From Massilia forsythiae (GTDB taxonomy: Bacteria; Pseudomonadota; Gammaproteobacteria; Burkholderiales; Burkholderiaceae_D), in contig NZ_CP051685.1 in NCBI RefSeq assembly GCF_012849555.1, forward strand, positions 1,178,001 through 1,242,000: 64,000 bases of DNA. The letters run 5' to 3'. This document shows positions 56,969 to 64,000 of the stretch, in pieces. Each line of letters starts with the position of its first letter. Within the stretch, counting starts at the first letter, position 1. The translations under genes and the position numbers were made by a program. Below the pieces are notes generated by a model. That model was not told the DNA's origin and ran no database searches. It was given only the letters and a program-made list of their open reading frames with translations.

Positions 56969-59635
56969 TCAGAGCTTGCCGCGCAGGCCGAGGTAGAAGG
57001 TGCGGCCGTTGGCATAAAAGGCGCGCGGCCGGTCCTTGTTCTCGGCATACATCCTGATGGTCTCGTTGGTGAGGTTCAAGCCGTCGAAGGTCAGGGTCAG
57101 GTGCTCGCCCAGCTTGACGTTGACCGACGCCGCCAGCGTCGGCATGCCGTCCACGTGCTGGCTGGCGCCGCGGTCCACGCCCGCCTTGTAGGCCGAGCGG
57201 TAGTTGTAGGCCAGGCGCGCCGAGAAGCGCTCGTTCTCGTAGTAGCCGGTCAGGTTCCAGGTGTTGCGCGAGGAATTCAGGAGTTCGCCGCCCCCGTCCA
57301 GCTCACCGTCCGCGTAGGTGTAGTTGGCCAGGAAGCCGTAGTCGCGCCACAAGGGCTGCTGCCAGCTCAGCTCCACGCCCTTGTTTTTCGCCCCGGTGTT
57401 GTAGGGAGACGTGATCTGGTACTCGGTAAAGGCGCCGCGCTTGTTGTTGTAGTAGCTGCCGCTGCTGGTGCCCTGCGCCACGATGGAACCGAAGTCCATG
57501 TAAAACAAGCCGGCCGACAGCAGCGCCTTGGGCGCGTAGTACCACTCGGCCGACAGGTCGAGGTTGGTCGCGCGCACCGGATCCAGGTTGACGTTGCCGC
57601 CGCTGCCGGACAGGGCGTCGTCGTTGAGCGACACCGAGCCGCCCAGCGCGCTGTAGTCGGGGCGCGCCATGGTCTTGGCGATGCCGGCGCGGATCACCAG
57701 GTCGGGGCGCGCGTCGTACTTGAGGTTGGCGCTCGGCAGCCAGTCGCGGTAGCTGCGTTGATACGTCGTCGGCGTGTACGGGCCGAAGGCCGAGCCGGTG
57801 ACCGGATTCGGCCCGCCCGGCAGGTTGACCACGGTGGTCTGGCGCGTGTGGACCGCGCGCAAACCGACGTTGCCGCTCCAGCCTTGTCCCTGCATGTCGG
57901 CCAGCGCGTACAGCGCCGCGGTCTTTTCGCCGACGCGGAATTCGTCCAGCCAGTTGTGGCGCAGGGTGTAATCGAGCAGGCGGTTGCCCGGCACCGCGCC
58001 CCAGGCGCCGAGCGCGGCGCCGTCGTACTTGAAGTAATTCGACAGCACGTTGCCGCCCAGGTCCCGGCCGAAGTCGGACGGGTACAGCTGGCCGCTCCAG
58101 GCCGGACCGGGATTGGTGAAGCCCGTAGCGCCGGGCCGGGTTTCCAGCGGGTGTTCGGCGCTGCGCGCATGGTCGGTCCAGCGCGCGCCGAAGCGCAGCG
58201 CCTGCGCCGCGCCGGCATCGCGCAGGCGCCATTCGGCGTCGAGCTGGGCATACTTTTCCTGGTCGACCGAGCGCGCCTCGCCGCCGCCGGCCCAGGCGGT
58301 GGAACCGGGCGTGACCGTGTTGCCACCGGGGTAGGCGACGTCGGCCGGCGTCATGCCGTTCAGGCCGTAGCGCATGCCGCCGTCGACGTTGTTCTGGTAG
58401 TAGACGTCGTTGCGGTCGTAGCCGACGCCGTGGGTCTTGCCGATGCGGCCGGTAAAACCCAGGTCATCGCCGGCGCGCCAGCGCCCGTTCAGGTCGAGGT
58501 ACCAGGATTCGCCGCCAGCGTCCGGCCGGTAGATGTTGTCGACCTCGCCCGCATTGACCGGGAAGGCGGCGCTCACCAGCGTGCCGTTGCGTACGACCGG
58601 GTTCTGCGGCACCTGGCCGGCGCTGTTGATCGAATTGGCCGGCGCCGCCAGCCAGTTGGTGTTCTGGTGCGGCGCTTCCAGCTTCGAATAGAAGCCGTTC
58701 AGGTCGACGCCGAAGGCACGCGACGGCTTGGCCTCGATGTCGAAGGCGCCGCCTTGGCGCTTCTTGGTCTGCTCGAACAGGGCGGCGCCGATGAAGGTCG
58801 GCACCAGCACGCCGGCCAGTTGCGGATTGGCGCGCGCGGCGGCGCTGGCGGCGGCGATCGGCGTGTAGCCGAGGATTTCCTGGCCGTCGCGGCGCACGCC
58901 CTGCTTCTCCGAGAAGCCTTGCACCAGAACGCCGAGGGTGCTGTCCGGGTTTTTCCAGCTCACCAGCGCCGACAGCTGCGGCTCGGTCCTGCCGGACAAA
59001 TCGTTGTAGTTGGCCTGCACCGAACCCTCGACCGTGAGCGGCTGGCGCAGGTCCAGCGGACGGCGCGTGATCACGTTGATGGCGCCCGACACGCCGCCCT
59101 CGACCAGGTCGGCGCTGGCGCTCTTCTGCACCACGATCGAGCCCACCAGTTCCGAGGGCAGCAGGGAAAAGCTGCTGGAGCGGCCGACGTTGCCGCCGAT
59201 CTGGTTCAGCAGGAACCAGTCGCCGGTGCTGATGGCGTGGCCGTTGAACAGGGTCTGCTGCAGGCTGGGGCTGGTGCCGCGCAGGCTGACGCGGTCGTTC
59301 TCGCCGAAGCCGCCCTCGCCGCCGGCCGAGGATTGGGTGTTCACGCCGGGCAGGCGCTGGATGGCGTCGGCCACGTTCTTGTCGGGCATCTTGCCGATGT
59401 CCTCGGCGGTGACCACCTCGACCACCGCGTCGGCATTGCGTTTCTGGCGCAGCGACTGTTCCAGCGCGGCGCGCACGCCGGTCACGATCACCGTCTGCGC
59501 GGCGCCCGGCGTAGCGACGCCCGGCTCCGCCGCCTCCTGCGCGCGCGCCTGCGCAGCGGCGCCCACCGCCAACAAGGAAACCGCGGCCGCGATGGCGGTG
59601 CGGGCGCAGTGCTGCCCTTCGAACGACTTGTCCAT
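56969..59635 (-). CDS. TonB-dependent receptor, likely for chito-oligosaccharides
   Basis: 888 residues from ATG 59635 (GGGGAG upstream). Signal peptide (TAIAAAVSLLAVGAAAQARA), plug domain (VVEVVTAEDIGKMPDKNVAD, AIQRLPGVNTQSSAGGEGG) and a beta barrel ending in an aromatic-type C-terminus (FYLGLRGKL). The plug motifs place it in the carbohydrate TonB receptor group of Xanthomonas/Caulobacter type. It heads an operon with the GH20 and AmpG-like genes, so GlcNAc polymers are the likely cargo. Confidence 0.93.
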   Translation of the reverse strand: MDKSFEGQHCARTAIAAAVSLLAVGAAAQARAQEAAEPGVATPGAAQTVIVTGVRAALEQSLRQKRNADAVVEVVTAEDIGKMPDKNVADAIQRLPGVNTQSSAGGEGGFGENDRVSLRGTSPSLQQTLFNGHAISTGDWFLLNQIGGNVGRSSSFSLLPSELVGSIVVQKSASADLVEGGVSGAINVITRRPLDLRQPLTVEGSVQANYNDLSGRTEPQLSALVSWKNPDSTLGVLVQGFSEKQGVRRDGQEILGYTPIAAASAAARANPQLAGVLVPTFIGAALFEQTKKRQGGAFDIEAKPSRAFGVDLNGFYSKLEAPHQNTNWLAAPANSINSAGQVPQNPVVRNGTLVSAAFPVNAGEVDNIYRPDAGGESWYLDLNGRWRAGDDLGFTGRIGKTHGVGYDRNDVYYQNNVDGGMRYGLNGMTPADVAYPGGNTVTPGSTAWAGGGEARSVDQEKYAQLDAEWRLRDAGAAQALRFGARWTDHARSAEHPLETRPGATGFTNPGPAWSGQLYPSDFGRDLGGNVLSNYFKYDGAALGAWGAVPGNRLLDYTLRHNWLDEFRVGEKTAALYALADMQGQGWSGNVGLRAVHTRQTTVVNLPGGPNPVTGSAFGPYTPTTYQRSYRDWLPSANLKYDARPDLVIRAGIAKTMARPDYSALGGSVSLNDDALSGSGGNVNLDPVRATNLDLSAEWYYAPKALLSAGLFYMDFGSIVAQGTSSGSYYNNKRGAFTEYQITSPYNTGAKNKGVELSWQQPLWRDYGFLANYTYADGELDGGGELLNSSRNTWNLTGYYENERFSARLAYNYRSAYKAGVDRGASQHVDGMPTLAASVNVKLGEHLTLTFDGLNLTNETIRMYAENKDRPRAFYANGRTFYLGLRGKL

Positions 59636-60014
59636 GTGCTCTCCCCAGACATCGATGAAACTGCCAGTGTCGAATCCGGCGGACGCGCAGGGCCGGACAG
59701 CGAGCTGTCCTTCAGGGCGTCTCTCGTCTTCGTATGGAGGGCATTGTGTCGGCGAACCGGGAGGGATGTTTGTCAAATCTTGCTAATCGGCGTCCCGGCG
59801 TCGCAACAGCCACGGGATCGGGTTTGGCGCCGTCTCATCATGCCGCAACGCAGGCGAACGCGGCGCGCTCCATTCCGTTCCCTTTCGTACCGCCCGAAAA
59901 TGCCGCTTCGGATAGACTTCCTCCAACGCATGGCCTGCACCGACGCAGGCCGAGGCACCGAACGCGCGGCCCACGGGCCGCATGGAACAACCATCGTCAA
60001 CACTGGGAGGTAAC
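59636..60014. other. Divergent intergenic region
   Basis: 379 bases between the TonB receptor and the host-attachment-family gene. A TTGACA lies on the minus strand near 59770, but no -10 follows at normal spacing. No RNA gene or ORF is supported. Confidence 0.4.
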
Positions 60015-60482
60015 ATGAGCACAACCTGGATCGTTTCCGCCGACGCCGGCCGCGCACGCATCTTCGCCGAATCCGACCCGCAGCAGCCGCTGCAGGAAGT
60101 CGAAGACATGGTCAGCGCCAACGCCCGCTTGCGCGACGCCGACATCAACACCGACGGCGGCAGCCCGACCGCGGCGCCCCAGGGCATCCACAATACCGGC
60201 GGCGCCACGCCGGGCAAGCTGTACGAGCCGAACCAGACGCCGGAACAGCACGACGCCGAACGCTTCGCCAAGGACGTCTGCGCCTTCCTGCTGAAGGGAC
60301 ACCAGGAACAGCGTTTCCAGAAGCTGACGCTGGTGGCCGAGCCGCGCTTCCTGGGGGTGCTGCGCGCGCAACTGAACGACCAGCTCAAGCAGAAGGTCGA
60401 CCTGGAGCTGAACAAGGATTACAGCCACTCGAACGCGCACCAGCTGCGCGAACAGCTGCAGGCGCACAAGGCCAAGTCCTGA
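60015..60482 (+). CDS. Host attachment family protein
   Basis: 155 residues from ATG 60015 with GGGAGG upstream. Family motifs: MSTTWIVSADAGRARIFAES, HDAERFAKDVCAFLLKGHQE, LVAEPRFLGVLRAQLNDQL. This family was named from plant-associated bacteria and has an eRF1/ribosome-release-like fold; the biochemical role is not established. Confidence 0.9.
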   Translation: MSTTWIVSADAGRARIFAESDPQQPLQEVEDMVSANARLRDADINTDGGSPTAAPQGIHNTGGATPGKLYEPNQTPEQHDAERFAKDVCAFLLKGHQEQRFQKLTLVAEPRFLGVLRAQLNDQLKQKVDLELNKDYSHSNAHQLREQLQAHKAKS

Positions 60483-60513
60483 TCCCGGCCGCCGCGCCGG
60501 CCGCCACGCCCGC

Positions 60514-62121
60514 TCAGGCGGCAGCCAGGGCGTAGCGACGCGGCGCCGGCGCCGCATCCCGGCCGGGGCGCGCCGCCTGGTCCGCCGTGCGGAACACGCT
60601 CACCGCGTCCAGCAGCAGCAGCGCCTGCTGCTGCATCGCATCCGCCGCCGCGGCGGCTTCCTCCACCAGCGCCGCATTCTGCTGCGTCACCTGGTCCATC
60701 TGTACCACCGCCATGTTCACCTGCTCGATGCCGGCATTCTGCTCGGTGCTGGCGGCGCTGATCTCGGCCATGATGTCGGTCACGCGTTGCACGCTGGCGA
60801 CGATCTCGCCCATCGTCTGGCCCGCCGCGGCGACCAGTTGGCCGCCGCTGTCCACGCGCCGTACCGAATCCTCGATCAGCCCCTTGATTTCCCTGGCCGC
60901 GGTGGCCGAGCGCTGCGCCAGGTTGCGTACTTCCGCCGCCACCACCGCGAAGCCGCGCCCCTGCTCGCCGGCGCGCGCCGCTTCCACCGCCGCGTTCAAG
61001 GCCAGGATATTGGTCTGGAAGGCGATGCCGTCGATCACGCCAGTGATGTCGGCGATGCGGCGCGAGGCGTCGTTGATACCGTCCATCGTGTCCACCACCT
61101 GCCGGATGACTTCACCGCCGCGCCCGGCCACGCCGGATGCCGCCTGCGCCAGCGCGTTGGCCTGGCGCGCATGCTCGGCGTTGCTGCGCACCTGCGCGGT
61201 GAGTTCTTCCATCGAGGCCGCGGTTTCTTCCAGCGAACTGGCCTGCTCCTCGGTGCGCGTGGACAGGTCCTGGTTGCCGGCGGCGATCTGCTGCGAGGCG
61301 GTGCCGATGGTGTCGGTGCCGGCGCGCACCCGGGTCACGATGCCGCCCAGGCTGGCGTTCATGCCGCGCAGCGCTTCCAGCAACTGGCCGATCTCGTCCT
61401 TCGAATCGATGCGGATGGCCTGGGTCAGGTCGCCCGCGGCCACGCTGCGCGCCAGGTGCAGCGCCTGGGCAATGGAACCGGTAATGCCGCGGATGAGATA
61501 AAAGGCGAGCGCCGCGCCGCCGGCCACGCCGAGCACGATCAACGCGATCGACAGCCGGTGGGTGCGCTCGTAGCGCGCCAGCGCGGCGTCGTATTCGCTC
61601 TTCGCCACGTCCAGCTGCAGCCTGACCAGGGCCTGCATGGCGTCCTGCGCGGGCAGGTAGGCCTGGCTCATGGGCCCCTTGACCAGGGAAACCAGCAGGC
61701 CGTTGTCGTGCGTGCGCAGCGCGGCCAGCGCGGGCCGCAGGCCGGTCTCGAGGAAGGCGGCGCGGGTGGCGGCGGCCTTGCGCGCCAGGATCTTTTCGTC
61801 CGCGGTCAGAAAGGTTGCCTCGTAGGCGGCCCAGGTGGCGGACGCCTGCGCGCTACGCTGCTCCACGCCGGCCAGCACCGGGACCGGGTCCTCGCCGCTG
61901 TCCAGCGCGGCATGCGCCAGCGCGTTCTGGTTCTGCTGCATTAGAACTTGCACACGGCCGAGCTGGTCGAGCGCCAGCACCCGATCGTTGTAGACCGTGC
62001 CCAGCGCGGCATTGGTGGCGCCCTGGTTGACCAGGCCGACGGCGCCAACCACGATGGCGACGCCGTTCAGCAGGACGGTGAGGAAGATCAGGCGCAGCTT
62101 GATGCTGATGTTGTTGAGCAT
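60514..62121 (-). CDS. Methyl-accepting chemotaxis protein
   Basis: 535 residues. TM1 near 10-32, a four-helix periplasmic domain to about 185, TM2 near 190-212, HAMP (IRGITGSIAQALHLARSVAA), then the signalling domain with the hairpin tip DGIAFQTNILALNAAVEAAR then AGEQGRGFAVVAAEVRNLAQ. It ends without an obvious CheR-tethering pentapeptide. Ligand unknown. No che genes are in the window. Confidence 0.95.
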   Translation of the reverse strand: MLNNISIKLRLIFLTVLLNGVAIVVGAVGLVNQGATNAALGTVYNDRVLALDQLGRVQVLMQQNQNALAHAALDSGEDPVPVLAGVEQRSAQASATWAAYEATFLTADEKILARKAAATRAAFLETGLRPALAALRTHDNGLLVSLVKGPMSQAYLPAQDAMQALVRLQLDVAKSEYDAALARYERTHRLSIALIVLGVAGGAALAFYLIRGITGSIAQALHLARSVAAGDLTQAIRIDSKDEIGQLLEALRGMNASLGGIVTRVRAGTDTIGTASQQIAAGNQDLSTRTEEQASSLEETAASMEELTAQVRSNAEHARQANALAQAASGVAGRGGEVIRQVVDTMDGINDASRRIADITGVIDGIAFQTNILALNAAVEAARAGEQGRGFAVVAAEVRNLAQRSATAAREIKGLIEDSVRRVDSGGQLVAAAGQTMGEIVASVQRVTDIMAEISAASTEQNAGIEQVNMAVVQMDQVTQQNAALVEEAAAAADAMQQQALLLLDAVSVFRTADQAARPGRDAAPAPRRYALAAA

Positions 62122-62624
62122 GGTGTAATCGCGTGTGATGGCGCCGGCAAGCGAGCCTAGTGAATATCCACGGCTACTCTAGCCAGCATTGACGCATACG
62201 GAAAGGATTTTATTTTCCACAAGGAAATTAATTCAGCGCGAGTTGTTGGCTCGCCACTGTTTCCTCACACCTTCTTGCCCTGCACTCTTCACGAGCTGCC
62301 ACGCCCTCGCCGTCCCTGCCGCCGCCCGATTCGGGGTCAGAGCACTTTTCACCACCAATTCGGGGTCAGAGCACTTTTTGGATCAATTGCTTAAAGGCAA
62401 ATTGAAGAGACGGTACACGCATGGTCATCTGCCGCTGCAGGGTAAGAATTCCTTGTCGCGTCCATGCCTATATTAAAAATCTTCTTCAATATCTTTCCGC
62501 CATTTCTGCTCTGACCCCGAATTTGTGCTCTGACCCCGAAATTTTGCTTGCGGCACGGCACTGGTTTGACGGTAGCGGGGTTTCGAAGGAACATGGTGAC
62601 AACGCTAACGATTTCTGCATTCAC
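62122..62624. other. Intergenic region with inverted repeat element
   Basis: About 500 bases, less GC-rich than the flanks. It holds the 62330-62540 repeat-bounded element and no supported gene. The uvsE reading frame is open upstream into this element, but that part does not resemble UvsE. Confidence 0.6.
62330..62540. mobile_element. Small repeat-bounded element (MITE/REPIN-like remnant)
   Basis: TTCGGGGTCAGAGCAC occurs twice in direct orientation (62330-62345, 62359-62374). It occurs twice in inverted orientation (62506-62521 with one mismatch, 62525-62540). The pairs bracket about 130 bases without a gene. I recall this 16-mer near REP-associated (Y1-type) transposases in related bacteria, which would make this a non-autonomous copy or a remnant. 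Confidence 0.6.
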
Positions 62625-63536
62625 ATGTCTCCCGAGCTTGGCCTGGTCTGTATCACCGTATCGAAGGACGTCCGCTACCGCACCGTCACGCGCAAGCGCC
62701 TGCTGGAGCAGTCCGATGCCGGCCAGCGCAAGCTGCTCGAAGACATCTACCGCGACAACATCCAGACCCTGGACGGCGCCCTGCAGTACTGCCAGCGCGA
62801 AGGCATCCGCCTGTACCGCATGCCGTCCTCGATCTTCCCGTTCTTCGACGAGGACGTCGGCCGCGAGGTGATGCAGCCGCTGGCGCCGGCCCTGGCGCGC
62901 ACCGGCGCGCGCGCCACGGCGCAGGGCTTGCGCCTGGTGATGCATCCGGACCAGTTCGTGGTACTCAGTTCGGATTCGCCTGACGTGGTGGCCAACAGCG
63001 TCAAGATCCTGCAGATGCACGCCGACATCATGGAATTGCTGCAGCAGCCGCGCTCGCCGTGGGCGCTGCTGGAAATCCACGGCGGCAAATCGGGGCGCAG
63101 CGACGAGCTGGTGGCGCGCATCGCCGACCTGCCGGACCCGATCCGCCTGCGCCTGTGCCTGGAAAACGACGAATACGCCTACGGCGCGGCGCAGATCCAC
63201 GCCATCTGCATGCGCAGCGGCGTGCCGATGATCTTCGACGCCCACCACCATGTCGTGCACGCCAAGCTGGCCAGCTACGACGACCCCAGCGTGGCGGAGA
63301 TGCTGGCGCGCGCCCGCGAGACCTGGACCGTGCCCGAGCACCAGCTGGTGCACATCTCGAACGGCCGCGAACACTTCAACGACCGCCAGCACGCCGACCT
63401 GATCACGACCATGCCGGCCTCGTATGCCGCCGCGCCCTGGATCGAGATCGAGGCCAAATTGAAGGAAGACGCCATCGCCGGCCTGCGCGACTGGAAAGCG
63501 GTGCAGGCCGGCCACGCGGCGGTGGTCGGCTGCTGA
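62625..63536 (+). CDS. uvsE: UV damage endonuclease UvsE
   Basis: 303 residues from ATG 62625, chosen because homology begins there (ELGLVCITVSKDVRYRTVTR). TIM-barrel motifs with metal ligands are present: LRLVMHPDQFVVLSSDSPDV, LLEIHGGKSGRSDELVARI, LRLCLENDEYAYGA, MIFDAHHHVVHAKLASYDDP. The enzyme nicks 5' of UV photoproducts as an alternative to nucleotide excision repair. A repeat element lies just upstream. Confidence 0.93.
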   Translation: MSPELGLVCITVSKDVRYRTVTRKRLLEQSDAGQRKLLEDIYRDNIQTLDGALQYCQREGIRLYRMPSSIFPFFDEDVGREVMQPLAPALARTGARATAQGLRLVMHPDQFVVLSSDSPDVVANSVKILQMHADIMELLQQPRSPWALLEIHGGKSGRSDELVARIADLPDPIRLRLCLENDEYAYGAAQIHAICMRSGVPMIFDAHHHVVHAKLASYDDPSVAEMLARARETWTVPEHQLVHISNGREHFNDRQHADLITTMPASYAAAPWIEIEAKLKEDAIAGLRDWKAVQAGHAAVVGC

Positions 63537-63542
63537 ACGTCT

Positions 63543-64000
63543 TTATTTATCTAGCAGCTTCATGCGCGCTTCCGGATAGCGCGACCCGGCCGCCGCCCCG
63601 CGCGGAAAGATGGCCTCCAGTTCCACCAGTTGCGCCGGACCGAGGTCGATGGCGGCCGCCTCCACGTTCTGCTCCAGGTAGCTGCGGCGCTTGGTGCCCG
63701 GGATCGGCACGATGTCCGGCCCCTGCGCCAGCACCCAGGCCAGCGCCAGCTGCCCCGGCGTGCAGCCGGCCTCGCGGGCCAGGTCGCGCACCTTGTCGAC
63801 CAGCGCGATGTTCTTCGCGAAGTTCTCGCCCATGAAGCGCGGATTGTTCCTGCGCCAGTCGTCGGCCGCGAAATCGTCCGGGCTGCGGATCTCGCCGGTG
63901 AGGAAGCCGCGCCCCAGCGGGCTGTAGGGCACGAAGCCGATGCCGTGGCGGCGGCAGGCGTCCAGCACGCCCTCTTCCGGGTCGCGCGTCCACAGCGAAT
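63543..64000 (-). CDS. Aldo/keto reductase, C-terminal part (cut by window edge)
   Basis: The frame is open through the right edge; about 152 residues are visible. [40 protein letters not shown] and [19 protein letters not shown] are typical of the C-terminal half of AKR13-like reductases, including the NADPH phosphate-binding region (IPGTKR). The catalytic Tyr/Lys part lies outside. It is convergent with uvsE, six bases apart. Confidence 0.92.
   Translation of the reverse strand, partial: SLWTRDPEEGVLDACRRHGIGFVPYSPLGRGFLTGEIRSPDDFAADDWRRNNPRFMGENFAKNIALVDKVRDLAREAGCTPGQLALAWVLAQGPDIVPIPGTKRRSYLEQNVEAAAIDLGPAQLVELEAIFPRGAAAGSRYPEARMKLLDK

Noticed and set aside
62330..62374. Short direct repeats considered as a CRISPR array
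   Set aside because: There are only two direct copies with a 13-base gap, plus inverted copies, and no cas genes. It fits a mobile-element end better.

Overview
The window is GC-rich and reads as a chromosome segment from a betaproteobacterium, most likely Oxalobacteraceae (Massilia/Duganella/Janthinobacterium-like). This is inferred from base composition, a PEP-CTERM protein, a DUF2058 protein, a ribbon-helix-helix/PHB-depolymerase pair, a stand-alone infA, and the style of the giant YD-repeat protein. No species can be named from the sequence alone.

Region 1 (1-33952, all minus strand). A compact set of about 28 genes, mostly overlapping by ATGA/GTGA-type junctions, encodes a flagellar-type export apparatus, rod, rings and hook in the order flgF-G-A-H-I-B-C, fliE-F-(G-like)-H-I-J-K, flgD-E, fliM-like, fliN-O-P, a sigma-28-like factor, two TPR proteins flanking an unknown protein, fliQ-R, flhB-A. 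No flagellin, hook-junction, cap, stator, chemotaxis-switch or FlgM gene is present here. The C-ring looks reduced: the FliG-like protein has 176 residues and lacks the torque domain, and the FliM-like protein has 238 residues and lacks the CheY-binding start. Downstream on the same strand lie an unknown 171-residue protein and a YD/RHS-repeat protein of at least 3830 residues, with an internal DUF4214 block and a LysM domain, that runs off the left edge. Each of these two genes has a near-identical upstream block matching sigma-28 promoters (TAAA-N15-GnCGATA type). My main hypothesis is a flagellum-derived, probably non-rotary export system whose own sigma factor drives the YD-repeat protein as a late product in place of flagellin.

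Region 2 (33953-36649). An AT-rich leader with a palindrome and a possible 22-codon ORF precedes flgF. It is followed by a PEP-CTERM beta-helix surface protein and a 388-base divergent intergenic region.

Region 3 (36650-45259, plus strand). A four-gene operon: a six-TM GGDEF-GGDEF-EAL protein, an alpha-oxoamine synthase, a fatty acyl-AMP ligase/acyl-CoA dehydrogenase/ACP fusion, and a small membrane protein homologous to the six-TM domain of the first gene. It resembles a lipid-signal synthase (compare CqsA/LqsA) packaged with a membrane receptor that outputs to c-di-GMP.

Region 4 (45260-64000). Mixed housekeeping and accessory genes: a VOC protein, REP-like inverted repeats, an old yellow enzyme with a divergent LysR regulator, a lipocalin, an AraC/GyrI regulator, a DUF2058 protein, a PHB-depolymerase-type esterase with an RHH regulator behind a perfect 24-bp palindrome, infA, a GlcNAc/chitin module (TonB receptor, GH20, AmpG-like permease), a host-attachment-family protein, a chemoreceptor, a short repeat-bounded element, uvsE, and a partial aldo/keto reductase cut by the right edge.
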